Source of the DNA: Seminavis robusta
Taxonomy: Eukaryota > Bacillariophyta > Bacillariophyceae > Naviculales > Naviculaceae
Direction: 5' to 3'
Assembly: GCA_903772945.1 (NCBI GenBank)
Contig: CAICTM010000014.1
Coordinates: 124,001 to 188,000, forward strand
DNA: 64,000 nt
In this document: piece by piece, positions 23,321 to 34,468 of the stretch
Layout of the letters: each line of letters begins with the position of its first letter
Numbering within the stretch: position 1 is the stretch's first letter
The notes under the pieces: generated by a model
The model's database searches: none
What the model saw: only the letters and a program-made list of their open reading frames with translations
What the model was told of the DNA's origin: nothing
Program-made: the position numbers and the translations under genes

Positions 23321-25600
23321 CGGAAAGTATTAATTCGTGGATCATTGGTTTCCAGGATTGAAGGTAATTACGGAAACGATAGAGCCAACCAGAGGCATGA
23401 TACTAGCTAGACTAAGAAGAGCTCTATGAAGTGGGCTGGAACGCTCATTTCCTCGTTGTGCCGAGCTGGTGGTTGGCTCTCATCTCACATCCACAGACAT
23501 GAATCTCGTACCAGGTATGACTGATATGGCGTTCGAGCGGCAAAATTCTTGAAGATGCCAACATTCTGGAGGACTTGAGTCGATTCTGCAACTAAGACAT
23601 GGCAAGATACAAGCGCACTTGGGGCCCACTTTGGCCCATTTGTGAGATTGTGGGAAGCTATGGCGGGGACCTGGCAGACAGCTATTAGATGCCCGTGGGG
23701 TGTTTGAATACATCGCATTTAAACTTCTCCGCTTTTGGTTATCGTATTTAAAAATTGTGGTCGCAGATGACAGCATGGGCACCAGGACAGGTCAGCCAAG
23801 TGTGAGCGCGCGGAAGGTTGCTACGAAAGTGAGATCTGAGATACTGTTCGTGGAGTGCAACTGATAGTGAGTAGCATTCGGGGTTAGGCAAAGCTTTACG
23901 GTCTGGTGCAGTGGCTCATCAAAAGGAGTCTCCACGTAGATGGATTGGAAGGGCTTGGGCCTACTTCATCTCCAGTATGATAGTTATGCAGCATGGGCTG
24001 CTAGGATCCAAACGACACGACCGCGCTAGCTAGCTAGTACGGTAGCGGTGCAGATGCTCCCAGGCTCTTCTTCCTTCCTCCATTCGTTCGTTCAAGCTCG
24101 ATGATCGGTTCCGCGGTCGGGCTGGATTCGAAATACGGAAGATTGGCTTTGTAGCTTTGGCATGCGAAAGTGTGAGCCTTCGGGGCTGCGCAAAGATACC
24201 GTAGCGAACCCACAGACCATTGGCAGCGGACGTTGTAGACCGTTTCATCTCTAGTACTGACCTCCAAACATTCGATTCCAAGTAAATCAGGGCGGATCGC
24301 GGAGCTTACACAGCATTCTCTTATTTAACACACCAAAGTCTGTGCCGATTCATGGTTGCCAGTCAACCCCGGTCATGCTGAGATATTGGTGGGCGAAACA
24401 TAAGCAACTGCCTTCCAAAAGGGGTAGTCGTGTTCGATAGGCAACCATTCTGCTGATTCTGCACTGGTTTTGTCATCATCGGTGCTGTCTTCTTCAGAAT
24501 CTGCATCGGTTCCTTCCTTATCAGTTTCCTTCTCCACCGCCATCCTCATCAGCCTCATCTCCTTTGCTTCCTCGTTGTCATTGTCTCGGCTACCAATCTT
24601 TGCAATTTCCCAGTTCACGCCATCGGATTGAACCAGCGGCTACTGCAATAACTGTGACTAAGTCTATCACAAGCACCAACTAGCACCAACCTTTGAATTG
24701 ACTGATGAGTAGGAAGGTTCCATAGGCAACATCTGTAACTGGATCGAATCAACATCCGACGAGTAGTGGAACAGTTCCTCCCTCATCAGCCCCCCCCCCC
24801 CAATCAGCCTCCTTTTTACCAATCCTTTCGGTTTCCCAGTTCACTTCGGACATCCATTCCAAGCTGGCCATGCACCCTGTCGGTGCGATTTGATTATTCG
24901 ATTTGATTCGATTCAGCAACTTTCGGCCTCCTTGGCTGTACAGTTGTCCCTCTCTAAACCCCCTTCTGGACCTCACTTTATCCCATATTCTCATCCACGT
25001 TTTCAAAGCAAATGTGGCGCGACTGAGGACCAAGTCACTCGAGTCGCTCTCAACCTTTTAAAAAGAGGGAAGTTGTGCACCACGGCCAGAGCCCATTCCG
25101 AGCGGCGTGATGACAGTTGTACATGTGCTCTAGCTAGCTAGTAGTACTACCAGTATCATAGCTAGCAGTGTTACTGTCAAAAAACATGTTGGATCGTCAA
25201 ACGCCCAAAACCTCCCAAAGTGCCTAGGCCGTAAGGGAGCCTTACCTGGCCTCGAGAGTCTCTCAGCTAAGGACTTGGCCAGTGTATCAAGGCCAACTGG
25301 CTGCCAAGGCTACTCAACCACGATCTTTGCACTGGCCGGGAGGACCTGCTACTATAGGTTACCCTACTGGCTTGCATGAACCACACAGGAGCGGATCTAC
25401 TGCAAGGCAACCGTGTTATCTTATCTTTTCTCAGTCGCCTTTCCACTGGAGCCGGTGAAGCTGGTGGTACCACGAATCCAGAGCCATTGCCCATCAATTC
25501 TTACCATACTAGACTACTAGCTAGAGCTAGCTAGCTAGCTAGTAGTACCAACTATTTCCTACCAACTATTTCCCGAGATAATTTCCCTCCCCCCCTACTA
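23321..25600. other. Intergenic, no supported gene
   Basis: Only short minus-strand ORFs occur. Two of them (24,373-24,618 and 24,749-25,033) share a NWE..(K/R)IG motif about 230 bp apart, which suggests a diverged local duplication. A poly-G/C run is at about 24,791-24,800, and TAGC repeats occur at 24,025 and 25,520. Confidence 0.4.
24620..24775. repeat. Dispersed repeat, copy also at 31,134-31,300
   Basis: CATCGGATTGAACC, then CTACTGCAATAACTGTGAC, CTATCACAAGCACCAACTA and ACGAGT.GTGGAAC occur in the same order at 24,620-24,775 and 31,134-31,300, flanking NRPS-like gene 1. It is non-coding and its origin is unknown. Confidence 0.65.
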
Positions 25601-25678
25601 TTGTTTTGGATTGACTGATTCGATTCGACGACCACCCCACTCGACCAAAGCTTGGAGGCCAATCTATAACCCTAAACC

Positions 25679-25789
25679 TTAGCACAGCCGCTAACAAGGC
25701 TCGTCCGAGCGGCTATGCCTTCAACCACCGATTTTGACAAGGTTTGCCGCCTCAGAAACAATGCTAGCTAGAAGTAGCACAGCCGCTAT
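25679..25789 (+). promoter_or_regulatory. TTAGCACAGCCGCTAA motifs upstream of NRPS-like gene 1
   Basis: TTAGCACAGCCGCTAA is at 25,679-25,694 and a close variant at 25,775-25,789, about 180-290 bp before the ATG. The same motif occurs three times upstream of NRPS-like gene 2 (33,974; 34,061; 34,221). It was not seen upstream of gene 3. This is either a shared cis element or a carried-along repeat. Confidence 0.4.
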
Positions 25790-25964
25790 CAGAGGTTGCT
25801 GACCAGCGATGCCTTAATTAAGAATTCATTTCTCATGGGCCGCTCATTGCTCACAGCCACTAACAAAGGAATGACAATTGATCGATGGCTTGGACCGCTC
25901 ATTTTTAAAATGCAACCACTCATTTCTTTAACGAAGCACCACAAGCTTGTACCTTTCAGCAACC

Positions 25965-28900
25965 ATGAAGTTCTCCGCCACCGGTACCATTCTTCACGCC
26001 CTCAACCATCATGCCTCCGAGACTCCTGACAAGGTTGTCTTCACGTGGGTCAACATCAAGTGTGAGGAGCAAAACAAGGTGACATTCAAACAGTTACAGG
26101 ACCAGTCCAACGCTGTGGCGGCTCGTCTCCTCAAACTTGGATGTCACAAGGGAGATCGTGTCATGATCGCCTATCCCTTTGGTCTTGAGTTCTTGGCTGG
26201 AATGTTTGGAGCCATGAAGGCCGGGGTCATCCCCTGTTCCATTTATCCACCCAATCCCAACCAGCTCAAGACAGACATGCCCAAATTCCGTGGATTTGTG
26301 GAGGATGCTGGAGCCAAGTATGCTCTGACTACTGCTGCTTTTGCTGCTGGCATGACTGCGGCTAGTGTCCTCTACAAGACTGGAGTGAAGTGGATCGGGA
26401 CAGACAAGCTACCAATCAAGAAACACAACCCCAACAAGCCCAAAGATTACGAGACGTTTGAGGGAGAACCGAACAACGTCTGCTTTATCCAATACACCTC
26501 TGGCAGTACTGGACGACCCAAAGGTGTCATGATCAGTCATCGAAGTCTAGCAGAAAATTGCATGGCTCTTGTCAAAATGACAGATGTATCTTCATCATCC
26601 ATGGCAGCCTTGTGGGTCCCACAATATCATGGTAAGTTGAACACAAGGAGCATATAATCATATGTTCAACTCTAACAGTATCCCTTCTTTATTTTCCAGA
26701 CATGGGGCTTGTGGCGGGGTTCATGTCTTGTCTTTATGGTGGCTTTCACCTAGTCCTAGCGTCACCTCTCGACTTTGTTGCCAGACCTCTTCTGTGGACA
26801 GATATGATAGAGCAATACCAGGCAACACATACGTGCGCCCCTACCTTTGCCTATGCCTTGCTCCTCAAACGATTAGAGCAGGCCAATCGGACTGCCAACT
26901 GGAGTTGTGTAAAGCGTGCCATGTTTGGTGGGGAACCCGCCCAGAGCCATGTTGTGGAAGGAGCAGCAAAGGCCCTCTCCATCAAGCCTGCACATGTGTA
27001 CAACATCTATGGACTTGCTGAGTCTGTGGTGTTTCTTACTGGTGGCTCTGCGTACCCTGACTCAGAGGGGCTTGTCTGTTGTGGAGAAGTAGATTCCCCG
27101 ACCCTCAAGCTTCGGATTGTCCAGGATGGAAAAGAGGTTAAAGATGGACAGGTTGGGAGTATCTGGGCCCAGTCACCTAGAGTGGCTGCTGGATACTATG
27201 GCCAGTCTGAGCTAACCACGGCTACCTTTGCAAATGTCTTACCAGGCTATGCTGGAAGCTGGCTTGATACTGGTGACTTGGGCAAGGTTGTTGATGGGCA
27301 GCTCTATGTTACCGGGAGAGTGAAGGATGTCATCATTATCAATGGAAAGAATTACTATCCAACGGATGTGGAGCTCTCTATTGATGATCTCTTTGGTGAT
27401 GTGATCCGTCCAGGCAGGACCACTGCCTTCCAGTATGGGGAAGACAGTGTCGGTATCACAGTGGAGGGCCGTAAGGACTTTGATAAGCCAGGAAACAAAC
27501 ATTTGGCTGTTCAGATATCCAATCATGTATCTCAGGTGCATGGGCTTCTTGTCTCTAATGTTGTAGTTCTGAAGTTGGGTGTAACGCCAAAGACCACCTC
27601 TGGCAAGCTGAAGAGGAGTGAGATCCGGTTGACCACTATTGCTGGTGACTGGAAGGATCCTTCTGTGCTCTTAAGATTCCAACGACAGGCAAACAGGTCA
27701 CCTATCCAGGCAAACATATCATCTGCAGAGAAAAGCTCTTTCCTTGAGCACAGCTTTGCAATGAATGGGGTAACAAGCACTGAGTTCTATTTGTCAGACG
27801 AAACTCAACATAAAATCAGGAGAAGATCAATGACTCTACCTTTTGAATCTCTTGACTTTGGCAGTGTGCCCAATGTTGAGCTTCCTGACATCGAAGTTAG
27901 CCAAACAGATGCCCTCCCTGCCAAAGCTGTTGAAGCTGTTCATGCTGTAGAGTGCAACCCCAGCAAGTTGGATGAGTATTTCTCTGAGCTTCATCTTTCT
28001 GGGGTTTCTGGCATTGATGATGCTTGGTCCAATGCCATCAAGACAACAGCTGCTATGCAATCAATGTGCTCCCAAATCCTGTGCCATCTTGAGGACAAGC
28101 ACCCAAGCATCTGCCAGCTTGCTTGTAGTCTTGTTGAGAATCCTGACTGGATTTTGCTTGATGACAGGACAGATTTCCTTTCTCAACTTGTGCATCAAAT
28201 ATTTGTTCTTCAATGGGCGACAATATTCATGATGGATAACCCAGTGTGTATGGAGCAAAAGCTGCAGAAGGATGCAGAGTGGGAACGAATGCTTGGATAC
28301 ACCCCACCGTCACAGACACGCAACAATGGAATGGTACTAAATGAAGAATATTGGCTGTCTAAGTTGGACCAATGGGAAAGAATGAACAATGCAACCCAGA
28401 AAATCAATCCAACTTCTAATGTTGTCTCTGCAGTTGGTGGTGGAGCTGCAATACCAAATGACTTTTCCACCAAATACATCACCACCATCAGATCTATCCT
28501 TGGATTGGAGGCAGACACATCTAAGACATGGGCTGAGAATGGACTCTCATCGCTGAAGAGCGCAGAGCTCAGGAACAAGATGGAGGAAGAATTCCATGCT
28601 ACACTGCCAGCCAACTTTGAACAGCTCTACCCAACACCCAATGCACTCTCAGTCTTCTTGGAGGCATCAAAAGGCCAGAGCTTTCCTAAAGATGATGTTG
28701 GTCACCTTGAGTTTGAGTGGAATTCTTCAAGGTCAAAGTGCAGCAAGCCAGTGCTTGGCATACTCCAGGGCCTTGCGTCCATTGTGATTTTTTTACTATT
28801 GTTGGTTTCACTTCTCCCAACCTATTTCCTTGGCAGCTGGGTTTTTGATATTGATCGTTGTGACTCTGCCACAGGCTCCAAATGTCATGGTCCAGCCTTT

Positions 28901-30766
28901 TGGATTCTTTTGCCCATGGCCTTTCCTATGTTCATCCTATCCTTCTCATTGGTTGTAGTGTTCTCCAAGAATGCTGTTGTTGGGACATACCAACCTCGAC
29001 AGTTTGAGATTTTGTCATGGGCCTACCTTCGCTGGTGGTTCATGGACAGGTTGATGGACATTTGGGAATCTATTGTGGGGCACTTCTTTCTTGAGACAAG
29101 GTACATTTGGCTTTTCTATTGGCTTCTTGGAGCGGACTTGGCCTGGTCAGCCAAAATTGAGGCTTACATCCGTGAATTTGATCTGGTCAAAGTGGGCAGC
29201 AACGCTACTATTGGCCACTCATTAAAGTGCAGGAAGTTTGCTCAATCCAATGAAGAATGTCCCAAGATTACGTTCCGTCCCATTGTCATTGGAAACAACT
29301 GCAAGATCTCTGGGATGGTTAGCCCCGGATCAATCGTTGGCGATGGCAGCAAGGTGGAGAAATTGACTGTTGTAGAAGCTGGTTCCAAACTGCCAAATGA
29401 TGTCCTTGCCAAGGGAATTCCTGCCTATAGTTCTGGGATCCACCATTATTCAGAACCAATCCAAAAGGAGGAAACAGCTTTGGGTGTCATCAAGATTGTT
29501 TGGACCCTTATTGAATCTTACCACTTCTTCACACTTTCCTTCCTGGTGCATGCATTGCTCAATCAAATCTTGCCATTGTGGCGATATGCCACTATTCTCC
29601 ATTGGATCTTGCTTGTTCCAACCTCCTCTTTCCTTGCCCTTCTTACAAGTATGGCTCTCAAATGGCTTCTAATTGGGAAACGAGATCCATCAGATGACTA
29701 TGACGGTTCACTATATCGCCGAGCAACCAATTGGGCTTGTGACTTCCACTTCCGTGTAGCTTGCTGGACTCTAACTCCCTTCTTTGGCCAATCCCGACTT
29801 TGGAACATTGTCCTCTTCCTCCATGGCCTTGACGTCGACATGGAATCGGGTCTGAACAACCCATACCTCATCTTCTACCCTTCCAAAGTCGACTTTGTTA
29901 AGATCCGGAACTCATTCATTGCTACAATATCTCTTGACTTTGGCAAGAAAGGTGACTCTAAGATTGAGATAATCAACAGCAGTGTCGGCTACAATGTCAC
30001 TCTACATGCCGGTGTCAAGATTATGCGCTCTGCAATTCCCCCAAGATCAGATGTTCCTGACAGTGTCTATGATTTGAACCAATCTGGAGATGCATGGAAG
30101 CCTACTGTGATTATGGACTTGTTCCTTCCAGAAGTGGTTCAAATGCTCTTAAACTTGGGGATCTTTGCCTCCCTCATTCCTGCCTATGAGATTGGTCTTG
30201 CTGCCACAAGGAGTTCTTCCATTTCCATTACTACATGCGGGATAACAGCAGCGTTTGTTCTTCAATTGTTCCTGTGGATACTTTCATCCAGAGCAGTTGA
30301 AAGGGCCTTGATGATTCTGCCAAAGTATGCTCAACAGAGTTTCTTTGGAGTTTACATCAACCATGTCTGGATTTTTGGAGTAGGGAACTGGCTTGTTCTC
30401 CTTCTCTATGGAACTCCAATGTTTGCCTACTATGCTCGCATGATGGGTGCAACAGTTGAAGGGGAGCTTTGGTACTTTGGCAATGCTCTCTATGAGTATG
30501 AGCATTTGCACTTCAAAGGAATCACAGTTGTTGATAGTGCCCATGTGAGCGGACACTACATTGATCTCAATGGGCTTACCATTGATGATACCTATGTGTC
30601 TGGGGTGTTGCATCCAGGTTGCTATGCTTCTGCTGGATCGGTGGTATCTGCTGCCGAACATGGTCCATGGAAAGTGTTCTTAAAAAGTGGTATGGGTGCC
30701 AAGGATTCAACAAATTTACCAAGTGATTCTGCCTCCAACAATGTTGATTCATCCAACTTAGTTTAA
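25965..30766 (+). CDS. NRPS-like protein 1: FAAL-type adenylation, carrier, membrane terminal domain
   Basis: Two exons (25965-26631, 26700-30766) give 1577 residues. The start ACC-ATG-AAG matches the paralogue at 50,880. Adenylation core motifs: YTSGSTGRPKG at 177, WVPQYHDMGL around 218-227 (intron after the first base of the Asp codon), YGLAES at 326, WLDTGDLG at 410, RVKDVIIINGKNYYPTD, and the A10 Lys of KTTSGKLKR at 525. Overall it is most like fatty-acyl-AMP ligases. A helical spacer of about 290 residues follows, then a carrier with ENGLSSLKSAEL (likely phosphopantetheine Ser840). The C-terminal 700 residues have about six TM segments (first near 907-937, last pair near 1367-1425) separating soluble blocks with hexapeptide-like VGSNATIG and VIGNNCKISGMVSPGSIVGDG. 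This resembles the NRPS terminal domain of poly-lysine-synthetase-type enzymes. No condensation or thioesterase domain is seen. The substrate is unknown. Confidence 0.85.
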
Positions 30767-30778
30767 TTATTGCGGATC

Positions 30779-30836
30779 ATGAATCATTTCTAGTTACATG
30801 TTACTCTATGAATCATTTCTAGTTACATGTTACTCT
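30779..30836 (+). repeat. 29 bp tandem duplication in 3' flank
   Basis: ATGAATCATTTC...GTTACTCT occurs twice, head to tail and identical, at 30,779-30,807 and 30,808-30,836, just after the stop of NRPS-like gene 1. Confidence 0.9.
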
Positions 30837-30839
30837 ATT

Positions 30840-33340
30840 TAAAAATTGACGATTAAAAAACTCTTTCGTCAGCCCACGAATCGTGAAACTCTCCTTCGCC
30901 TTTGTTTTACTGCTGAACAGGAAAGAACGACCAGTCCACGAGCTTAGCATACGGTAGATAGATCTCAATCCACAACGTAGTTCGGTGGGCAAATGCTTGA
31001 CCGAGGACGAAGGACACACAATGACTATATCTTCGTACGGTATCACGGACGATGAGTGTTCCTCTGTGCGCGGTTGAGTAAGCGTGACTTCATCGGCAGT
31101 CGACGAGCAAAGATCTCCATCGAGCACCAAGTCCATCGGATTGAACCCACGATCGACTACTGCAATAACTGTGACCAAGTCTATCACAAGCACCAACTAA
31201 AACCAACCTTTGAATTGCCTAGTGAGTACCGGTAGGAAAGTTCCAAAATCTGTAACTAGATCGAATCTACGTCAATATCAACAAGCGACGAGTCGTGGAA
31301 CTCGATCCATGGGCATGAATTGGCAATGGGCAAGCAGCCAACGAGCTGGAAAGACTCCGTCGACATGCAGTCGACGAGCTAAGATCTCCATCGACATCCA
31401 TCGGAAGACTCTAAAAACGAAAACCTTTGATTATTGCCAGCCAACGAGCGTACCGGTTGCTAGATCTCCATTGGAACCGAGGAGCGGAAGGCTCCATCCA
31501 AAACCGAGTCCATCGGATTTGACCGTACCGACGACTAAAAAAAAAACCGTAACGACAGCAAGCAATTTGCCAGCGAGTTTGGGCCTTCTATCATGGGGTT
31601 CCGGGGCACTTTGGAGTGGTTCCTCGGTGTGAGGGTGCTCATGAGACAAAACTTCCACCAAAGTCATGGCACAAATACGGCAGTCCCACCAGTACGTGTC
31701 AGCCGCTGAATAGTGCTGTGCTTTGCCGTGTCGCTCCATGGAAGGCTTCACAAAAATCTTTTACTACTCTGTGTTTGCACTTCATGCTTCTGCTGCTGCC
31801 GACAATCCTTGTTGCCGACAATGTCGCAGATCAACGTTGTTCTTGCTTATGCGTGTTGAAAGTAGCAACTGGCTCGATCGTTGCTCTTCTTGTTGGCGCT
31901 GTCGTCGTTCCATCGATCGATTATTCGTCTTGTGTTCTTGTTGGCTGGCGGAATTGGCAAATTCGCTGTATTCGCGGCGATGAATCTTCTTTCCTGAGGT
32001 CTTGTAGTACTCTTCGATGCCTTGTAGTCTATTCGATTACTCAAGGGGAACTTTGCAGTATCGTGTCTTCGTGGTAGCAAATCGGAAGCACTTATCGATC
32101 GAGGAAGCTCGCTGGTTAATTCGGCTTGTCGTGCGACAGAAAAATCCTTGTTCCGCCTCGCCTCGCCTCTCCCCTCTCAGCACTGACTCCATGGTCTGAT
32201 ACATGTACCAGTACGTACCGGTACCGGTAGGGAGCCTAGGAACTCCCGCAGAATACCGGTACCTCTGCGGTGTATCTTGTTGCTACTTGTTATCCATTCC
32301 TCGTCCGGTTGACACTCTGTGTCGCTCCTCGAGATCGTGTTTCTCGTACCGCAAATCCTGTCCTTTGGCATCGGCAGCACAAAATCTCACTCCTGGGAGC
32401 TTGGTTGCTTGTGCTTGGCTTTGTATGCTGCCGCTTGTTCTTGTAGGACTCCTAGCTAGTCGTCCTAGCTTACCTGCTGTCTTCGTGACAACCTTCGACG
32501 CCACGCTAGCACTTCGTCGTGCTTGTATGGTTTTCGTATCATCAATGCACCTACCATACCGGTAACAGTCGTAGGGTACGATGGCTTGTATAGTTCCGCA
32601 GCATAAGATGTTCGCAATCGATACGGCACGTATACTTTCCACGTTGAACTTCCACGTTCGATGACACGGCAATGCGTTCAAGATGTCTTCATCCCACCTC
32701 GAAGGGAACAGCCGCGCCTGTGTACCCTGCTATCTATTACTGCTTCATCCGAGCAACCATGACTCTTCCGACCGACAAGGAATTAATAACGGATTGTCAT
32801 TCGATTCAGACAAGAGGTCTTTGCATGCGACCCACTGACATGACTCGACTCCTCCGGCTAGCAGTGCTGAATTTGTGGGCACCATCAAACCAACAATTGT
32901 CTCCTTATCTCAATTGCCCTTGTGAAAGCTACCCATTTATGTCTCGGTGGATCCCGCAAAGCCAAACCCTTTGCCCCCCGTAATGGTCCTCAAATTCTTG
33001 CCCCTGATCCCACAGAACCTAGTCCTGAATGTCGACTGTTCTGTGCTTAAGCCTGGCCCCGACTGGCTTCCATAGATAAATTCCCTACTCTAAACCCCCC
33101 TTCTCACAATTGTCTTCTTTGAATCACGATTGAGTGCTGAGAGTGAGGACTGGAGCACCTTTTAGAAATCCACGGCACAATGACAAACAAAAATGGAATC
33201 CGATGTTTCTGTCTGCAAAGCCAGATCTCCCAAAATGTTTGGCTAAAGCCAGACGAAAGGAGGAAGTTGGATCGAGTGACTATCTGTACACTGTTGGCGT
33301 TGCAGCTAGCTATACCGGTAGGTTGGGGAGAACTTCGATC
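30840..33340. other. Intergenic, repeat-rich, no supported gene
   Basis: It contains degenerate units of the type GACGAGC.AAGATCTCCATCG (near 31,105; 31,376; 31,445) and the second copy of the 24.6 kb dispersed repeat at 31,134-31,300. ORFs up to 153 codons exist but have no protein character or motif. Confidence 0.45.
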
Positions 33341-33824
33341 ACCTCGGCAGGTAAACTGCCTGAGTTCTCAACCCCTTTAATGCTATTTCCTATTTCCTAT
33401 TCCGGTGAAGCCAAAGTATAAGGATAGAGATAGTCATAAGCCAACAAAACTGAACATTGATGGCTCAATACAAGTTAGGGGTAGGAATAAATCATTAATA
33501 TTTAAGGTTAGTGCAATCATCACAACAGCACAATAAGCCAGCAGGAGCTGTAAAGGTTAGAGTTACAATAAGGGAATGGCAGCTGGTAAATTATAGAGTA
33601 GCGGGCGGCAACACACGACGTAGTCGTGTGTTGCCGGGTGTTGTCGCCAGGGCTAGCTTAATAAAAAGAAGGTTGCAATGAGGGAATGAATGATACCGGG
33701 CGGCAACACACGACGTAGTCGGGTGTTGTCGCCAGGGCTAGCTTGAAAGATGGGTGCAATACGAACATAATCCTCCTTCTTCTATCTGTCTTTCTGCCGA
33801 GGTATCGCAGCTCCCGCTGACTTA
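33341..33824 (-). repeat. Dispersed element with CCTCGGCAG ends, copy 2
   Basis: Bounded by ACCTCGGCAG (33,341-33,350) and CTGCCGAGGT (33,794-33,803) with the shared GCTGACTTA end at 33,824. It shares the flanking TCAACCCCTTTAAT segment with copy 1. Inside is a 14 bp perfect inverted repeat with a GTA loop (33,606-33,636) and an imperfect second copy (33,701-33,731), in a roughly 95 bp tandem duplication. Confidence 0.6.
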
Positions 33825-34043
33825 TTCTTTTCTCGTGACGAAGTTTCGATTGAGTAATTCGATCATGGAATGATTCATTCGATTCAATCAAATCGGACAG
33901 TGAGATGAGTTACTCCGTCGATCAAGTGACTCGGCTCGACTCGACTCGTTGCACTTTAGCCTAGCCCTAAGCATTAGCACAGCCGCAAACAATGGCTGCA
34001 AGAGCAGAGTACGTGGGCAAACTAGTGCTGGCTTATCTTACTG

Positions 34044-34385
34044 TAACCTATCCCTAAACATTAGCACAGCCGCTAATGAAGGTGTTCCGAGCTGTTCTTG
34101 TTCATGGCTGTAGCCATGGACAGGTTGTTCTAACGGGGCTGAGAGATCGAAACATATCTAGCAACACAATCCATAAACACAAAAAACAATGGCTGCAAGA
34201 GCTTAACCTATCCCTAAACATTAGCACAGCCGCTAATGAAGGTGTTCCGGGCTGTTCTTGTTCATGGCTGTAGCCATGGACGACAGGTTGTTCTAACGGG
34301 GCTGAGAGATCGAAACCTTGCCTCTCTCCCGTTCATGTATCTCTTGTCATATCTAGCAACACAATTGTAATCCATAAACACAAAG
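34044..34385 (+). repeat. 160 bp tandem duplication in the NRPS-like gene 2 upstream region
   Basis: The unit starts TAACCTATCCCTAAACATTA, contains TTAGCACAGCCGCTAA and the self-complementary TCATGGCTGTAGCCATGGA, and ends at ATCCATAAACACAAA. Copies begin at about 34,044 and 34,204. The second copy has an extra ~30 bp. It ends about 85 bp before the ATG at 34,469, so it overlaps the likely promoter or 5'UTR. Confidence 0.75.
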
Positions 34386-34468
34386 TTAAGTTCGACCCAT
34401 CAATCATCTATCCATCCATAGATCAAAATCCCCTTTTAATAATAGCACCTCCAGCAGCAACAACCAAT

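Noticed and set aside
31616-32077. 153-codon plus-strand ORF between NRPS-like genes 1 and 2
   Set aside because: Low protein character, overlapping ORFs on both strands, no motif or splice support.
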